Shown here piece after piece: positions 34,530-43,594 of a stretch of DNA of 64,000 nt (positions are counted from its first letter, which is position 1; each line of letters begins with the position of its first letter). A program made the position numbers and the translations under genes. The notes under the pieces are model-generated. The model did not search any database. It saw only the letters and a list, made by a program, of their open reading frames with translations, and had not been told where the DNA came from. Origin of the DNA: FEN-1297 sp963834015 (GTDB lineage: Bacteria > Bacteroidota > Ignavibacteria > Ignavibacteriales > Ignavibacteriaceae); assembly GCA_963834015.1 (NCBI GenBank), contig CAWIAG010000002.1, forward strand, positions 1 to 64,000, given 5' to 3'.

Positions 34530-34907
34530 TTATTGTTTTGAATACAAGCACCCAGCGAATCTTATCTTTTTTGCTTCCGGTAAATATTCAATAGAATAGG
34601 CATGCCCGCTTATTTCTATTGCCATCTGACCCATCACATTTCGGAATATACCACTTACCTCTTCTTGTTTTATTTCGCCATTGTCTTGTTGCCAGAACTC
34701 ATTAATCTTATATATTGCTTCACCATTACCTTCAATGACAAGCTTTTTGCAATCGTCTCTGTATGCACCACCTCCGTCCAATAACCATGTCCCAATTACA
34801 TTTTGTTGCGGTGAATTTGAATCACAAGAGAAAAATATTAAAGAAAGAGTTAAAACTATTAACAAATGGCATATTTGTTTTTTGAATAGTTTGGTTTTCA
34901 TTGTCAA
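34530..34907 (-). CDS. small lipoprotein
   Basis: The 125-aa product has a lipoprotein signal ending LIFFSC (about residue 28), followed by a small beta-rich domain with NVIGTWLLDGGG and GIFRNVMGQMAIEISG. The 'IGTW-L' start and strand pattern resemble lipocalin-like or copper-resistance-type small lipoproteins, but no firm family can be given. It is in the minus-strand series of exported genes. Confidence 0.65.
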   Translation of the reverse strand: MTMKTKLFKKQICHLLIVLTLSLIFFSCDSNSPQQNVIGTWLLDGGGAYRDDCKKLVIEGNGEAIYKINEFWQQDNGEIKQEEVSGIFRNVMGQMAIEISGHAYSIEYLPEAKKIRFAGCLYSKQ

Positions 34908-34993
34908 TGACTCCTATACAATGTCGTTTGGTTTTGGTGAACTTACATTTTGATAATTTATTTAATAGAGAAACAATCAAAAAAATATTTCTC

Positions 34994-35632
34994 CTAATCC
35001 TTTATGCAACGAACACTATAGCCGAATCCCTTATTTTGTTCATTGAAAGTAAACTTGCCAATATTATTCAGATAGATACCATCAGCATTAGTAGCATCAA
35101 ATTTAGTGGCCATCCAAAAATAAGCAATGGTTCCTGAATCGATGAAGTTCTTATATTTTGGGACGTCTTTATAATAGCTACGTGCCCCGGCAAAAAGCGC
35201 GGGCAAGCCGTCTGAATTTACGCCGGTGCCTTGACCGATTGTTTTAACAACTTTACCATAAACAAAATTGGATAATGTATCAAATTCTTTGTAAGTAGGA
35301 ATGTGCCAACCTCTGGGGGCTAAACCTCTTAAGTCATTGATGGCATACCAGTTATAAAGTTTGCCATATATTTTACCATTTCCAAGCTTATTATCGTAAT
35401 AACACCATGCCGGTTTGCCTTCATTACCGGCTTTTTCCCATTCTTTATCTGTCTTTGCTTCAGGTATAACATCACCATTTTGAAAATGTGACACATTTAG
35501 ATTCTCTTCCATCCAGATTTGTTTATCTATTTTAAATGTTTTTTTTGTGTCTTGCCCTTTAATATTAATTATAAATGATAATAATGTTATACTAAATGTA
35601 AGAATTTTTAATAAACTCATAGTTTTTATCAC
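34994..35632 (-). CDS. exported FISUMP-domain protein, paralogue 2
   Basis: The domain is as in 30781-31422: FKIDKQIWMEENLNVSHFQNG, AWCYYDNKLGNG, YGKLYNWYAINDLRGLAPRG, WHIPTYKEFDTL, GARSYY, YFWMATKFD and GFGYSVRCIKD. I set the start at GTG 35632, four bases after GGAG, giving a normal signal peptide that includes SLLKILTFSITLLSF. The open frame continues upstream to 35710 but would add a non-signal N-terminus. ATG at 35620 is the alternative. The pair of FISUMP genes suggests duplication within the island. Confidence 0.87.
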   Translation of the reverse strand: MIKTMSLLKILTFSITLLSFIINIKGQDTKKTFKIDKQIWMEENLNVSHFQNGDVIPEAKTDKEWEKAGNEGKPAWCYYDNKLGNGKIYGKLYNWYAINDLRGLAPRGWHIPTYKEFDTLSNFVYGKVVKTIGQGTGVNSDGLPALFAGARSYYKDVPKYKNFIDSGTIAYFWMATKFDATNADGIYLNNIGKFTFNEQNKGFGYSVRCIKD

Positions 35633-35728
35633 TCTACTCCTTTTGATAAGCATTAAGTTAAGTCCTGCGCTCAATAAATAATAATTTCTAAATGGAAAAA
35701 ATCTTTTCAAGAAACATTTTTGTCAAAG

Positions 35729-36304
35729 CTAATTATAAAATCGCCACCCATCATCATATTTAGTAAAAACATCTTTCTTTTCAATAATTCCTTCCGTGAT
35801 ATTATATGACATTCCGATTGGTGTAATGTTTTTCCTAACAAGATTGTAAGATACTTCTGCTACATTTAGTTGCTCCTGTTCTTGTATGCCACTTATTTCT
35901 CCGAAAGAAATATCACAAGTTTTTACTTCATATACATTAATGATCGTACCTGATTCAAGTTGTTCACTGTGTTCACTTATAAAATATTTTTTCCCCTCTA
36001 ATGTTAACACAACATTCATTTTTGTCCAATGAGTGTATCTGTTAAAACCATTGTTTGTTACCTCGTTATCTTCTACGATTGTAATCAATCCTTTACTTTT
36101 TAAGTCATTTAAAATCCGTTCATCCCCTTGGTTTATACTGTACATTGTTTCGCCTCTGAGATATACTTTCCGAATTTTAATGGTTTCAATAGAAGGCACA
36201 TTGTATTTCTTAACGATTAAATCTTCAGCCTTTCCTCTCGATAGATTATTACTACATCCGGGAAAAATTAAAATAATCATCCCTAATGTCAAAATTTTAA
36301 ACAT
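35729..36304 (-). CDS. lipoprotein of unknown function
   Basis: A short lipoprotein signal (MFKILTLGMIILIFPGC) is followed by ~170 residues with alternating strands and an early helix, GKAEDLIVKKY. No domain is recognised. The early AEDLI-KKY helix resembles those of small periplasmic lipoproteins. It is located 97 bp upstream of the second FISUMP gene on the same strand. Confidence 0.65.
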   Translation of the reverse strand: MFKILTLGMIILIFPGCSNNLSRGKAEDLIVKKYNVPSIETIKIRKVYLRGETMYSINQGDERILNDLKSKGLITIVEDNEVTNNGFNRYTHWTKMNVVLTLEGKKYFISEHSEQLESGTIINVYEVKTCDISFGEISGIQEQEQLNVAEVSYNLVRKNITPIGMSYNITEGIIEKKDVFTKYDDGWRFYN

Positions 36305-36422
36305 TAGTTTAAGACTATTTTTTTATGTTATCCATTAAGGTACTCATAGTAGTTTAATATTCATTCTCACTTCTCTTTTTGAAGTGTTTGCATTACAATA
36401 TGACAATTCAATACAATAATTG

Positions 36423-37319
36423 TTATTTAGAATAATATTCTATATCCCTTATGTTTACGAATTTTACAATACTATCTTTATATTCTGTTTTCTTAATCCA
36501 ATTGCCATAAATATCATATTCGTATGTCCAAGTATTGTTATATTCTAACACTTTGTTATAAGGCGATTCAAAGTGGTAAGTTTTGATCAAGTTACCATTT
36601 TTATTGTATGTCCGAATATTCTTTTCAACAAGTGGATGATTTAGCATATCAACGTCGTAACATTCAGATTCAATACAGTTCCCTTTTCTATCTAATTTAG
36701 CAATACCTTCCTTGTGAGTATTTAAACCTGGTGTACCCTGAAATATCCGAAAAAAATCCCATTTAAATCCATATCTTTTATCATCATATTTATAAACTTC
36801 TTTTTGAAATAAATAACCATCTTGATTAAACCAATCGATTTCAATAATATTTCTTTTACTATCGTATTTTCTCGCAATTTTAATGTCTAATGAACCATCA
36901 GAATGATATCCGTTAGTTTCGACCATATTTCCTTTACCATCATATTTAATGATGTTTTTATAGTATAGACTACCATCCGGATTATAAATATTTGTTTCAA
37001 TCCAATTTCCAATTTTATCATATTTAATTAAATATTTAGTTCCAACGCTTCCAACCGAATCATAGTTTTGTATTTCAATTAAATTGCCTTTGTCGTCATA
37101 TTTATATGAAATAGTCCCATCATAAAATTTACTTCGATTCTCCACAATTTCTCCAAATTTCTCAGATGCTGCGTAGCAACTATTTTTTATTTGTTTTACG
37201 TGTCCTAATAATCCTGCATTCTGTAGATTTGTCAAATACTTGTAAATTATTGATTGAGCTAATGCAAATTGATAAAATGAAAGAAGCAAAAAAGATAAAA
37301 GAATGATTTTTATTTTCAT
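36423..37319 (-). CDS. exported YD-repeat-like protein, paralogue 2
   Basis: A signal peptide (1-21, ending FALAQ) is followed by repeats of about 20-30 residues: KYDDKGNLIEIQNYDSVGS, KYDKIGNWIETNIYNPDGS, KYDGKGNMVETNGYHSDGS and KYDSKRNIIEIDWFNQDG. The end is WTYEYDIYGNWIKKTEYK, then IRDIEYYSK. It is a clear relative of the protein at 32049. Function is unknown and no toxic C-terminus is seen. Its start lies 11 bp after the stop of the membrane gene upstream, so they are co-transcribed. Confidence 0.75.
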   Translation of the reverse strand: MKIKIILLSFLLLSFYQFALAQSIIYKYLTNLQNAGLLGHVKQIKNSCYAASEKFGEIVENRSKFYDGTISYKYDDKGNLIEIQNYDSVGSVGTKYLIKYDKIGNWIETNIYNPDGSLYYKNIIKYDGKGNMVETNGYHSDGSLDIKIARKYDSKRNIIEIDWFNQDGYLFQKEVYKYDDKRYGFKWDFFRIFQGTPGLNTHKEGIAKLDRKGNCIESECYDVDMLNHPLVEKNIRTYNKNGNLIKTYHFESPYNKVLEYNNTWTYEYDIYGNWIKKTEYKDSIVKFVNIRDIEYYSK

Positions 37320-37330
37320 TTAGAAGTTCC

Positions 37331-38968
37331 TTAATTGAGAGGCCTGTAAGTGCATTTCACAGTTACAGCATGTCCCTCTCTTGATTTTACTAAATAAGTG
37401 TTAGAATTAGGTAAAGTAACATTTCGTGCATCCGGTCCAGTTTTTATTTCAGGACTCCAATCATATGTCTTCCAGGAAAGTTTTTGATTATCATCTACGT
37501 GCATTGAACAATTGGGTATAGGATTAATTACAGTCCAGTTGTTAGAAAGAATTTGGTTCTGATAAGTGATGTATATCTCTTTTACATTGTTAAAGTACCA
37601 ACCATCATTTCCTGAAAGATATGTTACAATTACCTGAGCATCATTATAACTATCATCAGTTTTTGTATAACCAACCATATGAAGGTCAATTTGGAATTCT
37701 ATCCTTGCAGTGGAGCGAGTAGTGTTAGAAATTGTAGCGAGTTTTATCTCTGAGAGATATTCAAAGTTCCAACCGGGAATTTTTTGCCCGATTAAATCGT
37801 TTTTAATTTTTTCAATATCCGGTTCGGGATCTTTGATGGCTGTAATCTTGTTCTCAACAACTGAATACATTGATGTTAATTGACTCTGATTCGAGGGATT
37901 GCATGTTCCAGACATCGAGTTGTAAGCAAAATCAAATTTACTAAGCATCTCCTGATCTGTAATATATCGGTTTCGTAAATCATTATATTTTAGTTGTGCA
38001 GCACTAAAACGAGTTGAATTATCTGCATTAGCTGAATTTTGTAATTCCTGTAATTTATTCCTTGCCTCCTGTCTTTTCTTGAAACCATATGTGTCGAATG
38101 ATTTCACAAAGTCTCCATCAATTTTAATTATGGCGTCATTATATTTTGTTGAGCAATCACAGAAAGCCGATGCAGCATTTTTTGCGTCATTTTCGGGATC
38201 GTTCTTGATAAAGAAATAAAAAACTCCATACAAAACAACTACCGAGGCAAAAGCAATTAAAATATATTTTTTATTCTTTCTAAACCATCCATTTACAATT
38301 TTTTGATTGTTTATGAACCAATCCCCGATATCTAAATTGTTAGATGGTTGAACAGAATTTAAGGAAGTTTGCAATCGGGAACTATTTTCAATTGGAGGTG
38401 TTGTTAATGTAGATTGTAAAGGAACACCAACAACAATATTATGTTTATCTTGCATTCGCAAATAACTAACTATCCCTGCAACTGCAAATGAGATTAAAGC
38501 ACCCCAATATGGAAATTGAAAATCTACATCTACTCCCCCTCTTGATTTTTCGTCGATAGCACTTTTAATAGCAAATTGAAGAATGATTAATGAGCCAAAA
38601 CCAATTATACCCGCACCAGTTCCAATCTTTGCTTCTCTTTTTTCTCTAATTAGGAACGCACCCAGTCCTATGATGGATGCGGCAAATGCAAAAATTGCCC
38701 AGACGTTTGGTGGAATTTCTTGCCCTTTTGTTTCACTTCCGGTAATCATATCTCGGCTGGCTAATTCCGTCCCAGTAACAAGATTGAAACCTGTTACAGA
38801 TCCGAATTTTTGGCCTGCACATTCAAAATTACAGAAAGTAAAAAAGAAAAAAACAATGACAAGAGCAAAAGCAAGTGGAATTAATTGTCGTCTATTTGAC
38901 AAGTTGTTTATTGTAGTTGTTTGAAGGTTCTTGTATTGCTGTTCCGTGTTGTTATTTAAGTTTTCCAT
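37331..38968 (-). CDS. large membrane-anchored protein, unknown
   Basis: The 545-aa protein has hydrophobic segments near residues 28-46, 86-106, 112-130, 150-165 and 233-252. An extracytoplasmic C-terminal half follows, with a helical region (NAASAFCDCSTKYNDAIIK to FDFAYNSMSGTC) and a beta-rich end. The C-x-C and a later Cys may pair. No family is recognised. Gene order (this gene, then the YD-repeat-like gene 11 bp downstream) suggests one operon. Confidence 0.65.
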   Translation of the reverse strand: MENLNNNTEQQYKNLQTTTINNLSNRRQLIPLAFALVIVFFFFTFCNFECAGQKFGSVTGFNLVTGTELASRDMITGSETKGQEIPPNVWAIFAFAASIIGLGAFLIREKREAKIGTGAGIIGFGSLIILQFAIKSAIDEKSRGGVDVDFQFPYWGALISFAVAGIVSYLRMQDKHNIVVGVPLQSTLTTPPIENSSRLQTSLNSVQPSNNLDIGDWFINNQKIVNGWFRKNKKYILIAFASVVVLYGVFYFFIKNDPENDAKNAASAFCDCSTKYNDAIIKIDGDFVKSFDTYGFKKRQEARNKLQELQNSANADNSTRFSAAQLKYNDLRNRYITDQEMLSKFDFAYNSMSGTCNPSNQSQLTSMYSVVENKITAIKDPEPDIEKIKNDLIGQKIPGWNFEYLSEIKLATISNTTRSTARIEFQIDLHMVGYTKTDDSYNDAQVIVTYLSGNDGWYFNNVKEIYITYQNQILSNNWTVINPIPNCSMHVDDNQKLSWKTYDWSPEIKTGPDARNVTLPNSNTYLVKSREGHAVTVKCTYRPLN

Positions 38969-39099
38969 AAATTTTAGCCTTAGTTATTATTAAATAGACA
39001 TTTTGCTTCAACAATTATTTCCCAAAAATCACTCGGCTTTCCGATCCAACTTGTTGTATAGAATATTTACAGTTCATAGTCCATTCCATTTTGATTAGC

Positions 39100-39294
39100 C
39101 TAAGCAATTCTTTTTAAAAATGGGTTTAGGTTGTTCACTTTACTTTTTGCGATTAGAACTGTATTATCAATAGGAAAACTTAAGATTAAAGTAAAAAGAG
39201 ATTTGTCTCGAGTGTTTGAAAAATTTCTGCAGTTAAATGCAATTAGAGATAAGATAAGAATTGTCATTAGATTTGTCGTATTTTTATCCTCCAT
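39100..39294 (-). CDS. possible small lipoprotein remnant
   Basis: An open frame of 64 residues has a lipoprotein-like start (MTILILSLIAFNC) within it, but no ribosome-binding site at a proper distance and a featureless remainder. It may be the decayed start of another member of the exported-gene run. A plus-strand frame over the same bases is no better. Confidence 0.25.
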   Translation of the reverse strand: MEDKNTTNLMTILILSLIAFNCRNFSNTRDKSLFTLILSFPIDNTVLIAKSKVNNLNPFLKRIA

Positions 39295-39507
39295 TTTAAT
39301 TAAAATACCAAATCGTAGTTTTTCGCTCTTCTGTATGTAAGTACATGTTAATTATATATAAACAACTTTTTTAGTATAATCCTCTTTAATGGCTGATTAA
39401 GCTCCGTAACTCTATTCTAATAAACTAAATTCTACTGAATTAGACAGCTATCTCGGTCGTGAAAGTATCAAAAATTAAATTATTTGATCAAATAATCCCT
39501 CTTTAAA

Positions 39508-40314
39508 TCAGTTATTTATGCTTGTACTTATTATATTATCGCTACCCACAATCATTGTAACTTTAACCATACCTTGACCATCTTTACCAATTTGATTTCC
39601 TATACCCAAAAGCTCAATTTCTTTATTATTAATTTTATTCACTTCATAATAACCATCTACGTTTTTTACTAATGGCTCAGGAATAACCCACCCAATAAAT
39701 GAATTTCCGCCCCCACCGTAGGAAAGCGGTTTTTTAAAATATTGTTGAGCCAATGCTCCTAGATCGTTTAATCTCGAAATAATAGCATCTCTATCAGATT
39801 TATCTGGAGTATTAGTCTCATCATTTTTAGAACTAGGTGCATTTGTATCGTCAGTTTTAAGCGAGTTCTCGATATGTTTCTTAATTATGTCGTATTGTTG
39901 GTTGGCTTGGGCTATAGTCATTTTCCCTTCACGAACTGCTGCATCTAAATTTCGTCTTATTTTTTTTAAGGACTCTGATATATCTATGTGAGCTTTTTCA
40001 TAATCCAACCCGGTTTTCCCATATGCCCAAAATAACCATTCTTCGCCTCTTTCATCTATTATTTCATTATTCTTCAGTTTTGCTTTGTATACCTTTCCAT
40101 TTATATAAACGAAAGTAATTATGTCTCCGTCTATTTTATAAGTGCCCTCAACACCTTCACCTCTTTCTTTTATAAAAAAGGATCCATCCGATTTCAATTC
40201 AAAATAATTTTGAGGATGTTTTTTATTACCATAAATACCTCCTACATTTTTTGCTGAGCAAGTGATGAGAAAAAGTAGACACATATATAAAGAATAAACT
40301 ATTTTTAATTTCAT
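39508..40314 (-). CDS. lipoprotein with helical middle
   Basis: A lipoprotein signal (ending FLITC, about residue 19) precedes a small beta domain: GGIYGNKKHPQNYFELKSDG, FIKERGEGVEGTYKIDGD and KAKLKNNEIID. This recalls 'copper-resistance / lipocalin-like' small sensors. A helical segment follows (SLKKIRRNLDAAVREGKMT), then a linker rich in T/D/S, and a C-terminal domain with GGGGNSFIGW and KVTMIVGSDN. The last part resembles pilin-like heads. It is the first gene of the minus-strand exported run. Confidence 0.65.
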   Translation of the reverse strand: MKLKIVYSLYMCLLFLITCSAKNVGGIYGNKKHPQNYFELKSDGSFFIKERGEGVEGTYKIDGDIITFVYINGKVYKAKLKNNEIIDERGEEWLFWAYGKTGLDYEKAHIDISESLKKIRRNLDAAVREGKMTIAQANQQYDIIKKHIENSLKTDDTNAPSSKNDETNTPDKSDRDAIISRLNDLGALAQQYFKKPLSYGGGGNSFIGWVIPEPLVKNVDGYYEVNKINNKEIELLGIGNQIGKDGQGMVKVTMIVGSDNIISTSINN

Positions 40315-40691
40315 ACTTTACCTTTGTGTTTTATTTAGATCAATTTTTTGATTTGATTTCTATCTTGTCAGATTTATATATTCACTATTACTTACATATA
40401 ATTATTTGAATGTTTAGTTAAGTTTAATAACTGCCACTAGATTAATAATTATGCAAGGTAAAATATTTCATAGCGATGTGTAAGGCCCAGCGTGTCATTT
40501 CCGTTAATACTATAATCCCGGAATATTGCATATTTTCCCTCTATTATATAGATAAATTTAAGGAATATTACAAGTTAAAATCAATAGATGAAATAAATTG
40601 TTGTAAACTATAACTCTTGTAGCCAATGAATTAAACAACAATTTAATAATTATCTTGATTTCGCAATATTTCTTACTATTTTTTTACCACT
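40315..40691. other. AT-rich intergenic region
   Basis: Between the lipoprotein gene and the pseudogene no open frame or convincing hairpin stands out. Confidence 0.35.
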
Positions 40692-41230
40692 TTATAATTC
40701 TTGGAGAGTTTCGAAAGCCGGTTTAGGTCTCGTCCGCGAAAATTTAACATCTTCTTCTCGCAGAAGAGATAAAATATCAAGACTATCAATCCTATCGATC
40801 TGCTCAAATATCTTCTTAGCTCTTAAGTTCTTATAGCTAATCCGGTAAAAATTTGGGGTGTCATATCCATTTGTCCTGGGTAACAGTAAGTACTGCTGTT
40901 GAAGTGTCGGTTTTATTGGAATTTCAGGCAGCTAATTCTATCATCCCATCTGACTCACTGAGAAAGAATGTTAATATGTTTGTATCACCAAGTCTGAATA
41001 AGTTACTGCCGAAAATTACTTCCCTGAAATCAGTATACTGATGCCGAACTTGTTTTATCCCAAGTTCCAGTTCATCAGCTCACCAAGATGCGTATACTCC
41101 ATTTGTAAAGAATTTAACTATTGAAATGAATTCTCCGGATAAGTCCCTCCTTAACTCAAGGAAGGATACCTTACGAAGATTTCAATCAGTAAGACGCTCA
41201 AAACATTTGATTCTTCCTTGCCGGGCCCCT
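40692..41230 (-). pseudogene. decayed gene of unknown family
   Basis: Minus-strand frames broken by at least two in-frame stops and one frameshift read LRRDLSGEFISIVKFFTNGV, (stop), ADELELGIKQVRHQYTDF, REVIFGSNLFRLGDTNIL, FFLSESDGMIELAA, (shift), LPEIPIKPTLQQQYLLLPRT, FYRISYKNLRAKKIFEQIDR, and finally FSRTRPKPAFETLQEL with stop at 40692. The composition is clearly protein-coding and continuous, but I cannot assign the family. It lies just inside the L3 element end. Confidence 0.55.
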
Positions 41231-41383
41231 CCCAGATGGGAAGAGCCGTATTTGGAGCAACTATCTATAATATTTAATAATACTTTATTCCGAAGATATA
41301 TTTCTGATTAACTCTTATTATGTTGACATCCTTATCCCGATTTAGGTTTTTTTCAAATTTTTAATTCTATTTTAAATTCTTCA

Positions 41384-41470
41384 CAGCTGATGCCATATCA
41401 GCCGTCAAACTTAAAATTCAGTAAGAATACAAAAGATTTTCGTTCAGTACTTAACTTTTTCCTTAACGAT
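41384..41470 (+). repeat. element-end repeat, copy L3
   Basis: It has the hairpin GCTGATGCCATATCAGC followed after ~45 bases by AGTACTTAACTTTTTCC and CTTAACGAT. It matches L2 along the same length and L1 over its last 24 bases. The spacer from 41471 to 41781 has no other feature. I read it as the left terminus of the 41.4-53.6 kb unit. Confidence 0.6.
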
Positions 41471-41781
41471 CGGGAATTTAATACTCACTTTCATCTTACA
41501 TAGACACCAACCTGGATTAATATCCCCATATAAAAATGCGCACCGGATTTCGAAAGAATGTAGCTACAATATGTAATAGTGGACTTCTTATTTTTTCAAT
41601 TAAGCTTAGTTCGTTTAATTTTCTTTTTTGCCTGCCTTTCTTGTTTCCATAAGCAGTAAAATAAAGAAACCAAAATGAATAAAGCCAATAAATATTTATC
41701 CGCTCGATGTATCATTATTTTAATTATAGACATAGTCTTATTTTCCTTTTAATAATTAGTATTGTTATCAATATTGGGACA

Positions 41782-42366
41782 TTAAAAACTTTTTTGAAGC
41801 TCATCATAAAGCTGATATTTCTCTTGACTGTTAAGCTTGTTAGCAATTTCATTCATTATCAGATTTACTTTCTTGGAAGAATCATCATCCGATTTAAGTT
41901 TAAACGATGTATTCTTATTTATCTCCTCTTTAATTTTACTGCGTAGCTTTTTAATATCATCTATTATTTTTTGTTGCCTTCCTAAATATCTTTCCTCAAT
42001 TTTCTTTTCCTGTTCTTCAGACAGTTGTAATTCCTCGCAAATTGAAGTTATGTATTCCTGAAAATATTTGACCACTTCGCGCACCTTTACATTCACTTCA
42101 TAATAAATGATATCATAAATCTCAGAAGTTTCAAATTGTATCCGGTAAATTGAAACAAAGTTTTGTAAAAGATAGCTTAAGCTTTTTGCTTCGTTGGAAT
42201 CAATCTCTCCTCGCTGATATAGACCAATGACGGATCGTTGAAGGCTGAGTGCTGTATCAATATCCTTAACAGATTTAATTCTTTTAAGTAGCCGTCGCCG
42301 GGCAGGGGGGGTATCTTTATCTTCCTTAATTTTATTTTGTTTTGGATTTAATTTCAAAACTTTCAT
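41782..42366 (-). CDS. coiled-coil protein next to integrase
   Basis: From the ATG at 42366 (GAGG eight bases upstream) the product is 194 aa. Residues 20-70 have a segment, KRIKSVKDIDTALSLQRSV, GLYQRGEIDSNEAKSLSYL, also seen in small proteins of phage-like elements. The rest is a long Glu/Lys coiled coil (QLSEEQEKKIEERYLGRQQK). A similar N-terminal pattern occurs in the 46071 gene (KRRKSVEEILSLLEDVRKDF). It follows the integrase by 77 bp on the same strand. The role is unknown. Confidence 0.6.
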   Translation of the reverse strand: MKVLKLNPKQNKIKEDKDTPPARRRLLKRIKSVKDIDTALSLQRSVIGLYQRGEIDSNEAKSLSYLLQNFVSIYRIQFETSEIYDIIYYEVNVKVREVVKYFQEYITSICEELQLSEEQEKKIEERYLGRQQKIIDDIKKLRSKIKEEINKNTSFKLKSDDDSSKKVNLIMNEIANKLNSQEKYQLYDELQKSF

Positions 42367-42443
42367 GCTAATTCCCTCGGTTTTTTTACTAATTTTATTG
42401 CAATATTTGCACAATATTATGTATTAAGTAAGCATTTATTACT

Positions 42444-43403
42444 TTATTTAATATTGCACATAGATTCACGGAGAGAGTCAAGATTCATAGTTGCATAGTG
42501 TTTCTCTGTAGTGGTTACGCTCGAATGCCCCAATAACTCTTTAACACTATAAATTGACAAACCAGCATTTACCAAGCTTGATGCAAAAGATGCTCTCAGT
42601 AAATGGAAATGATATTTGGGATTAACTCCGGCACTGTGCACGCATTTTTTAAACTTTTTACTAACAAAATCATTGTTGAGTTTTATACCTTTGCATTTCT
42701 GGAAAAGATAGTCCTCTTCTTTAGAATTACCCGATTTATATTTAAAATCTACCAGTAGCTGATATAAACTATCGGTCATGGGAATACTACGCTCGCACTT
42801 GGACTTAGTTGTAAATGTGTTGTCGTTTTTTACCGTAATTATTCTTTCATCTAAATTTATCCAGTGCCATTTGCAATTTAAAAGTTCACCCAGCCTCATT
42901 CCGGTATTAAAGGCTATTTGATATAGTATTTGAAGTAACCAACTTTGTTCCTTACACAGTATCTTTTGAAAATCGGTCTCACTAATGGATAATACTTTAT
43001 GGTTAGGAATCTTTGGAAGTCTTATTTCTACGAAAGGATTTTTTGGGATATATCCCCAACTTTTAGCTTTCTCAAAAATACTTCTTAATGTTCTATATAA
43101 AAGTGCAGCACCATACTTTGATTGCTGAAATCTATTAAGCAAGAAAGTTTCAAGTTTCTTAGAATTTAATGTTCGTAATAATGTCTCTTCACCAAAATGT
43201 TCCAACAATATCTTTAGCACTGACTTTGTTGTTCTTATTGTATTTGGCGTATATCTTAATCCAGCATAAATGGAATATTCTTCCGCTAACTGCTTAAGTG
43301 ACTTTGGGGGTATAATATTTTCAATAAGCATTAATATTTTATCTAAGGTCGTTTGCTCATTCTTCTTTAAATTTTCCCTTAATATTTCTAAAACATCTTG
43401 CAT
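42444..43403 (-). CDS. tyrosine recombinase without arm-binding domain
   Basis: The core-binding domain (about 35-130, PNTIRTTKSVLKILLEHFG) leads to a catalytic domain with NTGMRLGELLNCKW (first Arg), HLLRASFASSLVNAGLS (His-x-x-Arg), LLGHSSVTTTEKHY (His and nucleophile Tyr). Compared with the integrase at 52488 it lacks the N-terminal ~50-residue arm-binding domain but is otherwise very similar (FEKAKSWGYI-NPF, MRL-E--N-KW, HSSV--TE--YA). It may be a Xer-like or partially degraded integrase. An operator-like motif lies 105 bp before the start. Confidence 0.88.
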   Translation of the reverse strand: MQDVLEILRENLKKNEQTTLDKILMLIENIIPPKSLKQLAEEYSIYAGLRYTPNTIRTTKSVLKILLEHFGEETLLRTLNSKKLETFLLNRFQQSKYGAALLYRTLRSIFEKAKSWGYIPKNPFVEIRLPKIPNHKVLSISETDFQKILCKEQSWLLQILYQIAFNTGMRLGELLNCKWHWINLDERIITVKNDNTFTTKSKCERSIPMTDSLYQLLVDFKYKSGNSKEEDYLFQKCKGIKLNNDFVSKKFKKCVHSAGVNPKYHFHLLRASFASSLVNAGLSIYSVKELLGHSSVTTTEKHYATMNLDSLRESMCNIK

Positions 43404-43506
43404 TTAATAAATTCCTAAAATCAGCTGTCTTTACATTTTAATTTGATGCTCTTAGGCTTAACCCAATGATTATTGACTTATATATTAACGCTTATTATAA
43501 GAAATG

Positions 43507-43525
43507 TTTGTATACTTTTTGACAC
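43507..43525 (-). promoter_or_regulatory. operator-like motif upstream of integrase gene
   Basis: TTTGTATACTTTTTGACAC. Related sequences occur at 46442, 47371 and 53791 (consensus TGTMTACTTTTTGNCA). The copies here and at 46442 lie 105 bp before minus-strand start codons. Read on the coding strand the motif is TGTCAAAAAGTATACA. It could be a shared promoter or repressor site of this module. Confidence 0.45.
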
Positions 43526-43594
43526 TACGGAAATTCAGAAGAATTATTTTAATAAATACCAAACTCATCCTTTTTTACAAACATTTGTGAACTC

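Noticed and set aside
30781..37319. RHS/polymorphic toxin locus with immunity genes
   Set aside because: The YD-like proteins are short, lack an RHS core and a variable toxin tip, and have no adjacent immunity-like gene.
39131..39340. 69-residue plus-strand ORF
   Set aside because: No ribosome-binding site, antisense to another weak frame, no recognisable sequence.
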